Part shown: positions 42,563-51,740 of the stretch, one piece after another
Layout of the letters: the number at the start of each line of letters is the position of its first letter
How positions within the stretch are numbered: position 1 is the stretch's first letter
From: Trichobilharzia szidati
Taxonomy: Eukaryota; Platyhelminthes; Trematoda; Strigeidida; Schistosomatidae
Direction of reading: 5' to 3'
Assembly (NCBI GenBank): GCA_944472155.2
Contig: OX235274.1
Location: forward strand, 35,400,052-35,464,051
DNA length: 64,000 bases
Notes under the pieces: model-generated
Seen by the model: the letters and a program-made list of their open reading frames with translations, nothing else
Database searches by the model: none
Told to the model about the DNA's origin: nothing
Position numbers and translations under genes: made by a program

Positions 42563-42744
42563 TCATGGTGTTATGTCAATAGGATAATTAGATTGTGCAT
42601 ATAAATTTTGCAATTAGTCATAATAATAGTAATAATAATAATAATGGTTCTACCAATAACAAGGATCAAAAACTGAAGCGATCCGTGATAACAAGAATAA
42701 CGAAAAACAGCATGATTAAACAAACAAATGTTCATTTATTTGAA

Positions 42745-42960
42745 TTTTTTAGATTTTCCCGTCGATTGATTGGACCGAAGTGCTCGGTCTCAGGTTGACA
42801 TGTCAGCTTCTTGTGCAGACGCCTCAAGCCTCGATGGGAACATCATCACTCACTTCGGAATGCAGGTACATCCAGATGACGAGTCCCACAAAGGACGAAA
42901 TGCCCGTCCTGGATTCCACTGCTAGTCACCATCCACCAATTAAACAAATGTTCAGGTACA
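42745..42960. repeat. SM-alpha-like inverted chimera
   Basis: 42750-42830 is a minus-oriented SM-alpha tail (GATTGATTGGACCGAAGTGC). It is followed by plus-oriented linker, ribozyme (42861-42935) and tail. The element lies inside the PLE-C copy bounded by 42421 and 43560. Confidence 0.6.
42861..42935 (+). ncRNA. Hammerhead ribozyme, SM-alpha type (one core change)
   Basis: Stem I TACATCCAG pairs with CTGGATTC. The core reads ATGACGAG (first C to A). Stem II GTCC-CACAAA-GGAC is perfect, GAAA is intact, stem III is TGCCCG, and cleavage would follow GTC. It is close to functional apart from the first core base. Confidence 0.65.
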
Positions 42961-43169
42961 AGTAGTGGACAAAGGCTAAGAAAACAAATGGACCGCTTAA
43001 GTAATGCTAGATTGTAAGGGAAGTAAATAGAATACGTTTTAATGAATAAGATTAAGGGATGATAAGAGAGAGGTTGAAAATATAAGTAAGGGGTGGTGAA
43101 GAAGTCATCAATTGGTTAGATCTTAATAGGCCAAGAAAGGATAATGGCTGTACGAACTTCTTTTGAAGG

Positions 43170-43470
43170 TATAGTTTAGGCCTAATAGTTCAAATGCCTA
43201 TCGCCTCAGCTGTATGCAGTAGACGAATACGAATTCTATTGGAAAGATTCTGTGGGATGCAATGAATCACCTTGAAAGCTTTAGTTTTCTCCACTATATG
43301 ACCACTATCAACTAAATGTGACAAATTGGCGCTACGAATTGTTTTTGTCTGTCCTTTGCCAAACCCCCGATGGGAGATGTTCAGTAACACGTTTGGCTGA
43401 GCTGTCTAGTAGTACGCCCAATATAACTGTCACCGCAGTTGACAAAACATTCTGATTGGTTTATATTTGA
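43170..43470 (-). pseudogene. PLE-C endonuclease fragment
   Basis: The minus strand encodes NCGDSYIGRTT-like residues (43440-43400), then MLLNISHRGFGKGQTKTIRS, ANLSHLVDSGHIVEKTKAFK and RIRIRLLHTAEAIGI. It is the GIY-YIG C-terminal half, in frame for 66 residues. The RT is missing. Confidence 0.6.
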
Positions 43471-43560
43471 ATTTTCGTTTGTGAAGTTATGAATATTAGA
43501 GTTAAGCCTGATGAGATTTAATTGTAACCACAATACTGTTCGCTTAAATGTGTTCTTCTA
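43465..43560 (+). repeat. PLE-C terminal repeat, inverted, with hammerhead motif
   Basis: Ribozyme at 43500-43550: stem I TTAAGC/GCTTAA, core CTGATGA, GATTTAATT, GTAA in place of GAAA, a short stem III and TTC. It lies upstream of and inverted to the minus-strand PLE-C copy. Confidence 0.55.
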
Positions 43561-43659
43561 TATTTTAAACTTGACAGAGAATCAGCACACGGGATTTAAA
43601 TATTTGTTTTGAGTGAATATTTTAACAGGAGATTACTAATATAGCTGTAGGTAGATTCA

Positions 43660-43800
43660 GATGACTCTAACCTACGTGAATAAATTACTGTCGTAATCCA
43701 CATTAAGAAGCCTAACTTACAACATCCAAAAGAAATTGGTTCAGACGCTTTCCTTACCTTGGTCATCAACATTTTAACCATTTTTAACTTGTTGCATACA
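43660..43800 (+). pseudogene. PLE-C C-terminal tail fragment
   Basis: It encodes IKKPNLQHPKEIGSDAF-like residues and ends LPWSS, matching the last block of the copy at 57001-58440 (IKKPNLCIRKKLVQTLSLPW). Confidence 0.5.
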
Positions 43801-44039
43801 TTTAAAGAGCTAGAAGAGGAATTTCTCTTAAAGAATGTTCCTTGCTCGAATTTGCTTTTGGGCGAAGTTAAAGTATCATGGCCAAAGTCAAGGTTTTTCA
43901 AAAGTTGACCTTCAATAATCGATTAGATACAGGGAATGCTATGAAATGTCATTCCAAATCATATCATTTCTGACTTTTTGAACTTGGAGACGGTCGATGC
44001 AGTGTTCTACTTATTTACTAGACACTTTTTCTGCAAATC

Positions 44040-44110
44040 TATACTGTTAGGTAGGGTTATGGATCTTTAGATTAAAGTTTAGGGTTAAAGTTAGGGTTAG
44101 AAGTTAGGAT
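44040..44110. repeat. TTAGGG-rich interstitial tract
   Basis: Imperfect telomere-like words (TTTAGGGTTAAAGTTAGGG, TTAGAAGTTAGGA) directly left of the Merlin element. GGTTAGAG-TAAGGG at 45223-45237 continues the pattern on its right, so the transposon probably inserted into this tract. Confidence 0.5.
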
Positions 44111-44117
44111 TATGGGC

Positions 44118-45218
44118 CAAGTTAAACTTTAAGCACCACTAATCAGCGAACGACCTCGAATTGTTCAATGAGGTGAGTTCAAGGTTGTGTAGCGCTTGAT
44201 TCGTATCAAACGCTTGCCCTAACGAACTCAAGCTTACAGTTCGAGGACGATAAGGTTTTGCGGTAATGCCTGGATTTTGGGTTACTTGGGAAGGAGAGGA
44301 TTTGTTCATGTGGTGGTGTAATGAGTTTAAAAAGCTGATGGATATGTCCATCTTTGTGCGATTTGCTCGAGAAGAGTTAGTATTAGGGAAGGCAAGCTGA
44401 TGATTTTAATATTTCTCAAGAACATTTTTTGCTAGGTCGCATCTCTCCCTAACCCAGATTTTATATATTTGTAACTACTGGGTTTTAAAACAGCCTGTGA
44501 GAGACGCAGCTGCTGGAACCGAAAAAAACTTCGTGTCAACAGTTTAGTGGTACCAGCACTGCAGAGACATCGTCTCATGGAAAATTGAGAGAATTATTTC
44601 GTTGTTAGGCGGAGAAGGTATCGTCGTACACGTGGATGAAACTGTGTTACTGAAGAAAAAATACAACCGTGGTCGTGAGCGAGCCAACAATGTTTGGGTG
44701 ATCGTTTTATATGACACCTCCCTGCGGAAAAGGTTCGTGGAGAGAATACCAGACAGAAAGTCAGCTACCTTAGTACCTACTGTCACTCGACTTGTGAAAC
44801 AGGGATCCATTGCACATACTGATGAATGGAAAGGTTATAACTCTCTGTCATCTCTTGGATATATTCATCACAGAGTGAACCATTCTAATGATTTTCTGGA
44901 TCCCATACAGAGACACACGAATTCTATGGAAGGATTTTGGAGAAGATTGAAAAGTAGGATTAGGGCTATAAATGGATCTTATTTATAGTCATTTGGATGA
45001 ATAAATGTACAGAATGTGATGTGACTTTTCAGTCGACACTCCTGTGCTAAACTGGGAGATGTTTCTGTCACATGTCAGAGAAAAATACTCTATGTAACAG
45101 TTTTTATGCTTTTTTTTCCATAAATATACCTTTACATTAATGAAAAATCCCTCTTTCATTTTATTGGTCCGTTGAAGGTCGTTTGCTGATTGGTAGTTAG
45201 TGGTGCTTAAAGTTTAAC
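44118..45218 (+). mobile_element. Merlin DNA transposon (about 1.1 kb)
   Basis: Terminal inverted repeats: the left reads AGTTAAACTTTAAGCACCAC then AATCAGCGAACGACCT; the right, on the opposite strand, reads AGTTAAACTTTAAGCACCAC then AATCAGCAAACGACCTT. An imperfect 8-bp target duplication is possible (TTATGGGC at 44110-44117 and TTATGGTT at 45219-45226), matching the 8-bp duplications known for Merlin. It encloses the transposase remnant at 44476-45099. Merlin is related to the bacterial IS1016/IS1595 transposases and is known from schistosomes. Confidence 0.8.
44476..45099 (+). pseudogene. Merlin transposase, DDE domain intact but gene broken
   Basis: 128 residues are open at 44602-44988. 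All three catalytic acids are visible: Asp in VVHVDETVLLKKKYNRGR, Asp in IAHTDEWKGYNSL, and Glu in NSMEGFWRRLKSR. Upstream in the same frame 44548-44601 reads WYQHCRDIVSWKIERIIS, preceded by a TAG stop at 44545 and then by AAAGTEKNFVSTV. Downstream, a frame change after INGSYL leads to SHLDE-stop-MYRM and then TPVLNWEMFLSHVREKY, ending at 45099. The N-terminal zinc-binding region is not recognisable. The transposase would cut and paste elements sharing its inverted repeats, but these stops and frame changes rule out a full product. Confidence 0.8.
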
Positions 45219-45359
45219 TTATGGTTAGAGTAAGGGTAGATTGAAGAGCAGTGTCAGAAATATCAATGGATGTAAAAGTACCATGACCTACAGTCACCTG
45301 AATGAATGAGTATATCGTGTATGGTACGATTTCTCTGTAAATCATCTGTGTATTGACTG

Positions 45360-45611
45360 GGAGACATTCTTACAATAGATGGTTGGAGGCAATCGGCCAT
45401 AGGAAGCCACGCCTGACCTAGGTTTCGTGCTAGTTGGCACTCGTCAGCAAGGCGTATCTGCAATCTTGAAGGAACTCATGTCCCTTCTGAGATTCGAACC
45501 AACGTCACCCAGTGCTGCAGTCAGAGACGTTACCACTGAGCTATTCAGGCTCGCGATTGACCTCTTGTAGGACTGTGGTGGATATTTTGATTTGACACTA
45601 GTAACTAGTGT
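45360..45611 (-). mobile_element. F2 tRNA-like repeat with hammerhead (minus)
   Basis: Minus strand order: head ACACTAGTTACTAGTGTC and CAAATCAAAATATCCACC, then tRNA-like sequence with an A-box-like ATAGCTCAGTGGTA, a B-box region GGTTCGAATCTC, then the ribozyme at 45402-45460. The first 36 bp of the head (45561-45596) are repeated inverted at 45654-45689 with one mismatch. Confidence 0.7.
45402..45460 (-). ncRNA. Hammerhead ribozyme, F2 type, intact core
   Basis: Core CTGACGAG (complement of 45440-45447), stem II GTGC with loop CAACTA and GCAC, GAAA (complement of 45423-45426), stem III ACCTAGGT, then cleavable C after GT (complement of 45415-45417). Stem I can pair ACGCCT with AGGCGT, leaving TG unpaired before the core. 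All invariant bases are present. Confidence 0.7.
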
Positions 45612-46010
45612 GACATGTCTACTCCTTTCTTTGGTGCAGACTGAATTCTATCAGTCAAATCAAAATATCCACCACAGTCCTACAGGAGGTCAATCGCCAG
45701 CCTGAATAGCTCAGTGGTATCGTCTCTGACTGCAACACTGGGTGACACAGGTTCGAGTCTCAGAAGGGACATGAGTTCCTTCAAGGTTGCAGATACGCCT
45801 TGCTGACGAGTGCCAACTAGCACGAAACCTAGGTCCAAGTCTTCATCCTACTGATTGCCTTCAACTATCTAATATCATCACAAACAATGTACACCGTGAT
45901 GGCGAGCTAACTAGAATGGTGGCCACATTACAACCTGACTGATGGAATTCAGTCTGCACCAAAGACAGGAGGACTAGACGCATCACACTAGTTACTAGTG
46001 TCAAGTCAAA
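45612..46010 (+). mobile_element. F2 tRNA-like repeat with hammerhead (plus), with tail-head junctions
   Basis: 45612-45653 is a minus-oriented F2 tail (complement of GAATTCAGTCTGCACCAAAG). 45654 starts a plus unit: head, A-box-like ATAGCTCAGTGGTA, B box GGTTCGAGTCTC, ribozyme (45790-45850) and a tail with GAATTCAGTCTGCACCAAAG at about 45947-45966. The tail runs straight into ACACTAGTTACTAGTGT (45985-46001) and CAAGTCAAAAT, which is the beginning of another head. The unit thus ends in a tail-to-head junction. Confidence 0.7.
45790..45850 (+). ncRNA. Hammerhead ribozyme, F2 type, intact
   Basis: Stem I CTTG (45799-45802) pairs with CAAG (45836-45839). Core CTGACGAG is at 45803-45810. Stem II is GTGC-CAACTA-GCAC, GAAA is at 45824-45827, stem III ACCTAGGT is self-complementary, and cleavage is predicted after C45835. 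Every conserved hammerhead base is present. The very short stem III suggests that two adjacent units may be needed for efficient folding, as known for other small-stem-III hammerheads. Confidence 0.75.
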
Positions 46011-46364
46011 ATAGACATTCTTACAACATATAAGCTACATATATACAGTATAATATAACTTGCAATTAGTAGTGTTCTCTGAGCTGGTTGGTTTAGTTCC
46101 GGAGCTTTCGTCGTCCTTCTGGACAACATCTTCAGCGCAATTTTTAGCATAATATAATATAATTTGTTGTGGAATAAAGTGATTATTATCATTATTATGT
46201 TCGAAATATTTTTTTAGTGTAATTTTTAGCGATTGCGTGACTTTTTTGTATCTGAATTATGATTGGTTGCTCAAGGTCACTGTGGTTTTGGCTGTGATTT
46301 GCCTCCTTTTGTATGATATTTCTTCCTCATTCAAGACTTTCAAATAAAATATATTAATTGACAT
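46011..46364. other. Spacer with one MITE-end match
   Basis: 46250-46300 (ATTGGTTGCTCAAGGTCACT) matches, inverted, the left end of the MITE-like repeat at 1430. Nothing else is recognised. Confidence 0.4.
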
Positions 46365-46565
46365 TACATCTCATGACACAATGCAGTCCGACAAGAAACG
46401 CAAACCAATCCATTGTGTTGATTTTCGTTTGACTCCTTCGAGAAATGCACGATATTTGGTTGAAAGCCAATTATAAAAAGTTCAGAAGTACATTCTGAGA
46501 TCCAAGAACATAAGTCAGGAACAGTTTTCTCATCTATTGGGATACGTTGCCACATACAACCATCG
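46365..46565 (-). repeat. Repeat D, copy 1, possible coding remnant
   Basis: It is diverged from but clearly related to 50455-50645. On the minus strand both copies read a similar peptide: here DLCSWISECTSELFIIGFQ, there QLCPWVSKCISEHLTIGFQ, followed by V-F and a final C-H. Similarity at the protein level in one frame suggests a decayed coding sequence. I do not recognise the family. Confidence 0.45.
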
Positions 46566-47224
46566 CTTTTTCTCAAGTTCTGTAGAAAATAGCTAATCAA
46601 CAAGTTGTAAACATTGTGAATACTCGCGAGAGTAAATAATACCATTAGAGGTCATATTTTTGTCGATTAAAACAAACTGAACAAGCGAAATGATATGTAA
46701 AATGTAATAATAGGGCATTTCGGTAGCGCAACTTTTAAGTAGGCCGCCATCTACTTATTCAAAATCATTAGTAATCCTGAGGAAGGATGGAATTTAAAGT
46801 CATGAGATAGAAACTACCACTGTTATTCATATTATAAGCAGAATTGTTAATTAATTTCTACAAGAACAGTGGCACTAAACTTGATCATATTTATTTTTGT
46901 AGCTTTCTTCATTTTCTAACGATTTGTTTCCGTTAACTGTTTTCCCATAAATCATGTTTTTTTCCCTTCTTTTCTTAACCTCTATTGTCTTGCACCTGTT
47001 AGTCTTGCAATTCTCGATTATATACTCACATGACATAATTTGTGTATTAGGAGAAATAAATTGAAATGAATTTGTATTTTATTCACTTTTAAGAATATGT
47101 TTATTGGTCACTCTATACTACTTTATTATTATTATTATTAAAGACACATCATTTATGTCGGTGAAAATTGTGAATACACCTGTGCAGAAATAAAATAGCG
47201 AAAATGTTAAATTTATTTCATATG
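46566..47224. other. Unassigned AT-rich spacer
   Basis: An ATT microsatellite lies at 47124-47140. I see no gene. Confidence 0.4.
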
Positions 47225-47485
47225 TGATCACGGATGGATGACAGATAGAAAACCATTGGAAACCATGATGTATATCTGGACAGCTGTTTTGTTGCTGTTT
47301 GGAACGCTTCAGCCATGATCATATGGGCAGTCAAACCCGAGACCTTCCGGTTACGAGGCTAAGCTCACTGACTGCTCAGCCTGTTACGTTAGAGTACAAT
47401 AAGCCATGAATTGTAACTTCTCTCAGTTACCAAACTTAGATCGCTAGCCAGTGTCAGCGGTGAGTAGATGTTTTCACATTGTAAC
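47225..47485 (-). repeat. F3 tRNA-like repeat, diverged
   Basis: On the minus strand: tRNA-like head (GAGCTTAGCCTCGTAACC, GGTCTCGGGTTTGAC as a worn B box), a degraded ribozyme and the F3 tail. Orientation and order are as at 27722-27940. Confidence 0.5.
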
Positions 47486-47489
47486 CTGA

Positions 47490-48415
47490 AGGAGGTCCTA
47501 GGTTCGATTCCTGACTGACTGGTTTCAATGTAGAACTTTGCACCGATGTGCAGCAGTCCCAGCTGCCACACTCCACGCAGCACCCGAAACAGGAGAAAGA
47601 TTGAAGAGAGATACAATAAACAGAAATGTGAAGCAAAAAGAATAGTATTATTGATGAACAATATAGTTTTATTTGATATTATGAATCACAAGAAATGGAT
47701 GCATCTGCGCCAGACATTGAGAACGATTTTGAGCCATGTCACCAGTTGTCTCCAGCCGTTGATGTTTACTGTCCCGAGGACCCCGACCAGTCAGAAAGTC
47801 TACACCTTCCTACGTGACTGGCTTAAACTAACTGTTGCGTATTTCATTGACTGATGAAGCCATGTTTTGGTTTGACCACCGCTAGCTCTTTTCCAGCCTG
47901 ACCCTATGTCAGCTAACATTGCCCGTCGAAGAAGGCGATGACTAGGAGGCATACGTAACACATGTCCTAACCATCTCAGTCGATTTAACTCCACAGCCTC
48001 TTCGATTGATTTCCCCTCCCCACCTACCTAGCACTCAACGCCCAACCTCAATATTGCTCACCCTATTATACCCCTTTAACACGGGAGATAGAACGCAGAC
48101 AACTATGATCAAAGACAGCTAACCAGCCTTTTCATGTCTTCCACTCTCAATGGCCAGGTCTCACAACCATAAAGGAGGACGGAGCGGACCGCTGAGAAGT
48201 ACACCCGCCCTTTGATCGATAACCGGATATCACGTCTACGCCAGAGATGGAGTAAACTCGCATATGCCAAACGAGCCTTCTATATCTGTGCTGAGATTTC
48301 GTCAGCAATCAAACCGTTGGGGCTGATACAACTTCTCAAATAAGTGAAGTAGTTAACACGTTCAACCACTTCCCTTCCTATGTCTAAGCTAGAAGTCAGT
48401 GTAGTCCAGTCCTGT
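47490..48415 (-). pseudogene. LINE 3' half (same family as 17321-18000)
   Basis: 47994-47800 encodes LNRLRWLGHVLRMPPSHRLL, RRAMLADIGSGWKRASGGQT and KTWLHQSMKYATVSLS. 48000-48400 continues upstream with decayed sequence including the complement of GCGGACCGCTGAGAAGTACA. 47490-47790 is the untranslated 3' part. It is the longest copy of this family here; the RT core is not included. Confidence 0.65.
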
Positions 48416-48560
48416 TCGATTCCTGGTAGGTACCAACTTTAAAGAGTCCAATAGTAGGACTAAAGAGATGTCTAGTCCTCCCTGATAGTTTTCAATGGTT
48501 CTCTAACTGATATCAATACGCCAGATCGAACTTGAAGCAAATCAAATCCCTACGAACTAA
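48416..48560 (+). repeat. F3 repeat: ribozyme remnant and tail
   Basis: It has AAGAGTCCAATAGTAGGACT, AAAGAGATGTC, TAGTCCTCC and the F3 tail TTTTCAATGGTTCTCTAAC. The ribozyme core is partly lost. Confidence 0.45.
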
Positions 48561-48639
48561 TTCATGAACAATAAAATTTATTACTTGGTTCTTTTTCATT
48601 TTAAAAGATTTAAAAGTTTGAAATATTCTCATATCATGA

Positions 48640-48960
48640 ATTAGGAGTTGGCGTACAGATTATACAGATTCATAAACGATAAAATCAAATGCATAAAAAG
48701 TTCAACTCTATCCCACTTGCTTGATATAGGACAACGCGATGGCGCAAAACTACCTTACACTTCTAAGTCATTATCATACACAATTCACCTAAGTCTCCTG
48801 CAGGTTGTTGCCAAAGTTGATGTGATAAAATCAACTAAACTAGAATTTTTTATCCAAAGGACGCCTTTGAAAGTGATTCCTACTGTGATTAAACAGGAAT
48901 TAATAAGTTCTTCTCCCTCTGAGAGTGTTTTCTCTATTCTTTCTAAATGTTTTTCTTAAA
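48640..48960 (+). pseudogene. Possible PLE C-terminal remnant
   Basis: A 103-residue frame contains STLSHLLDIGQRDGAKLPYT, LSLLQVVAKVDVIKSTKLEF and FIQR. This follows the order of PLE endonuclease C-termini (SHLVDTGH, then AEAI, then KPNLCIQ). The match is weak and I may be over-reading it. Confidence 0.35.
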
Positions 48961-49049
48961 ATCCAAATAGTTTTAGTCACCATGTTTCTGTAATTTTGTA
49001 CCCTTCATTTTAGCCATCCTTCAAACACTATCGAATTTTCCTTTTTAAG

Positions 49050-49900
49050 AGAATATCATTATTTTTGTTTCCTTTATTTCCTAGAGGAACATAGGGCTTC
49101 AGCCGTGCGTCTCCATCGCGTTCGGTTCTCTGCTAGAGTCTTCACCTGGCTCCAAGTCTGCCCACACGCTTTCATCTCCTCTTCACATGACCTCCTCCAA
49201 ATCACCCTTGCACTGACGACCAACTCGCCGCTTCCCTTTCGGTTTCCACTCAAGGGCTTGTCTAGTGATGTCACTTGATGGTTTCCTCAGAGTATGACCA
49301 ATCCACCATCTCCATTTCTTTCTGCCTATTTGTTTCACAATCGGTTCCTGGTTGGTTCGCTCATTGCCAGAGATCTCTGTTGCTGGTCTTTTCTGGTCGG
49401 CCATCTGATCTTCAGCAGTATTGAGCGAAGACAACTGTTAATGAAGGTCTGTAGTTTGTTTGAGATGCTCTTTATGACGCGCAGTGCAAGTCTCTTATCC
49501 GTATAGTAGCACTGACTTCACATTGGAGTTGAAAATCCGGATCTTATTTTTGATGCTGAGTGCTGTTGATCTCCACACAGACTTGAAAGTAATGAAAGCT
49601 TGTCTTGCTTTTCCGATTCTTGCTTTGATATCCTCGTCAGTTCCGTCTTCCTGTAGTTGAAACGATGCTTTCCAGGTGGGTAGGTAAAAGAGGTTGTTTC
49701 TTTCAGGTTCCTTCCATTTATGCTGATCGTTGTCTGTTGTTATTGTTCATGTTCAGGAATCTTCATCACCTCTGTTTTCTCTATGTTCACCTGAAGTCCT
49801 ATCTTCGATGCTTCTCCTGCCAACTTGTTGCTTTTCGCTTGCATATCTTCCAGTTTGTGGGAAATCAGACATATATCGTCGGTGAAGTCCAGATATTATT
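49050..49900 (-). pseudogene. RTE subfamily B, RT tail and C-terminal domain
   Basis: The minus strand carries FTDDICLISHKLEDMQAKSNK-like sequence (49890-49830), a LQVNIEKTEVMKIPE-like frame, then the C-terminal domain with ILLLKIRWP-like, RKKWRWWIGHTLRKPSSD and RQALEWKPKGKRRVGRQ blocks. It ends near 49060. It is related to 28570-29560 and 60560-61370. Confidence 0.65.
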
Positions 49901-50189
49901 TCTTTTCTCTCAATATGTGATCGACCACATCTGATTCATTCCACATGTGGTGTTCATTTCATTATGGACTATTCAATGCAGACAATCTATACTCATGTGG
50001 GAATTGTTGAATAGCTTTCAACATACTGCCTTGTCTGTTTTAAAGTGACAAATACGTCATGGCTTGTATGGAGCATGCTGCAGACAGAGCGAAATTCTGT
50101 GGATTAACGTTTCACCTGAATATTCTGTAGAAGCACTAGTAATAATAATAATAGTGTGTAATAGTGATAGTAATAATGGCTCTATGAAT

Positions 50190-50420
50190 TGGCAGAAGTT
50201 AGAATTCATGGACTGGCCATTGGATCGGGTCCTAGTGGCTTAGTGGTCTACGAGCTCGCTAGTCTTGTAACCAGAAGTTCCTGGGTTCGAACTCTGGCGG
50301 CGGGTGCGTACTGCTGAAGAATCCAAAACTAGGCTGACGGAACAGCTGTCCAGTACTCCCAGCTGGTTTTCCAATGGTTCTCTAACTGTTGTCAGCTCAT
50401 GATGAAATCCTCCATCCAAT
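50190..50420 (+). mobile_element. F3 tRNA-like repeat, fullest copy
   Basis: A-box-like GTGGCTTAGTGGTCTACG, B box GGTTCGAACTCTGG, ribozyme at 50303-50362, then tail (TTTTCCAATGGTTCTCTAAC, TCATGATGAAATCC). It begins near GGCAGAAGTTAGAATTCATGG. About 230 bp, non-coding. Confidence 0.65.
50303..50362 (+). ncRNA. Hammerhead ribozyme, F3 type (intact 7-base core, other changes)
   Basis: Stem I GTACTG pairs with CAGTAC. Core CTGAAGA (50314-50320) fits CUGANGA. Stem II is disturbed (ATCC, AAAACTA, GGCTGAC), and GAAA reads GGAA. Stem III ACAGCTGT and the following C are intact. Combining this copy with 39741 and 27765 gives a consensus with every hammerhead element. Confidence 0.6.
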
Positions 50421-50454
50421 CAAACAAAACCAGTACTTAAAATATAAATTGACA

Positions 50455-50639
50455 GTATATTATGACATATCGACCTCTGAGCTAAAGCCCAAACCATTCC
50501 ATTTTGATACTTCTGCTTTGCCTGCTTCAAGAAATTCACGTTATCTAGTTGAAAGCCAATTGTAAGATGTTCAGAAATACATTTTGAGACCCAAGGACAC
50601 AACTGAAGAAGAGTTATCTTATGCATTGGAACATGTTGC
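50455..50639 (-). repeat. Repeat D, copy 2
   Basis: Partner of 46365-46565. It ends at ACATGTTGCCACCCGCAC where an F2 head begins. Confidence 0.45.
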
Positions 50640-50860
50640 CACCCGCACTAGTGTCCAATCAAAGTATTCACTGCAGTCCTACAGGAGGTCAGTCGCAAGC
50701 CCGAATAGCTCAGTGGTAACATCTCTGACTGTAGCACTGGGTGACGCGGGTTCGAATCTCAGAATGGACATGAGTTGCATATACGCCTTGTTAACGAGTG
50801 CCAACTAGCACGAAGCCTAGGTCCAAGGCTTCCTTCCGATTGACTCCAACAATCTAATAT
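50640..50860 (+). mobile_element. F2 tRNA-like repeat with hammerhead
   Basis: Head ACTAGTGTCCAATC, CACTGCAGTCCTACAGGAGG, A-box-like ATAGCTCAGTGGTA, B box GGTTCGAATCTC and ribozyme at 50781-50833. In the ribozyme stem I is a perfect GCCTTG/CAAGGC and stem II is intact, but the core reads TTAACGA and GAAA reads GAAG. Confidence 0.65.
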
Positions 50861-51059
50861 CATCAAATTCTTTCTTAATTAGCCTAGGAAAGATTAAGTT
50901 GGGGAGGGGGAGTAATAAATAAGTATGGGTTGAATATGTGAGTTAACAAATTGTAAAAGCAGAGACTAAGTTATGTCAGATTGTCTTAACTCCCTTTCTC
51001 AGAAAGTTAAGCGAAATATCTCTCTAGAAATTAACATTTTATCAAGAGATTAGGAAATA

Positions 51060-51740
51060 TCATAGGATAGACATCATCCGAGGTTTTTAACATTCGATTT
51101 ACTTTCAACTTCTGTGCCATCCATGTCAGTGGAACCGTATGAACTAACCAGTTCATGTAAGTCGCACTTGTGTCTAAAAGTGAAATTATCCACCTGATAT
51201 TTGGAGGGATTTAGCTTAAGACCATTCGACTAGGACCACTGACTAATTTCTGGCAAAAAAATACTCATTTTGAGTCAATCTGAATTAGGAAGTAATCGAC
51301 ATGGAAACAGTCAAATCATCAACATACTTAACAAAACTGGCTTCTTTAGAATGAGGCAAGTCATGTAAAAAGAAAGAAAACAGAAAAGGCGAAAGAATAG
51401 CACCTTGAGGAACACTGACTAGGGTAGGTAAGGCAGTGGAAGACTTCCCATTACATACAATGTCCTACTTTCTATCATAAAAGTGAGAATACAGCCATTT
51501 ATTAGTCCAACACTATGTTTGTGTTGCAGTAGGCTTGTTTAACAAAAGGTCCCTAGTCAAAGGGCCGAAGGCAGATTGATGTGTGTAATCTAGGAAGGCA
51601 ACTCTGTCTAAACTAGAGATAATATTATGATGTAAGACAGCAGTGGCGTCTAAAGTACAATCACCACGTCTATATGTAAATTGTTTGGGGTCATTAAGAG
51701 CTTTTAAAGAGAGTTCAGGATTGTTCATTATTTTTTAAAA
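51060..51740 (-). pseudogene. CR1-like LINE reverse transcriptase fragment
   Basis: 51728-51513 encodes MNNPELSLKALNDPKQFTYR, CTLDATAVLHHNIISSLDRV and AFLDYTHQSAFGPLTRDLLL. 51420-51280 continues with VPQGAILSPFLFSFFLHDLP and the catalytic box FVKYVDDLTVSM. The motif style (LDYTSAF, VPQGAILSP, YVDDLT) points to the CR1/jockey group, which in schistosomes includes SR1 and Perere elements. Frameshifts and stops are present, and the endonuclease is missing. Confidence 0.65.

Noticed and set aside
45700..45770. True tRNA gene (A and B boxes in F2, F3 and SM-alpha repeats)
   Set aside because: The A and B boxes are present, but I could not form a full cloverleaf with acceptor pairing, and the sequence continues into the repeat body. 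These are tRNA-like repeat heads.
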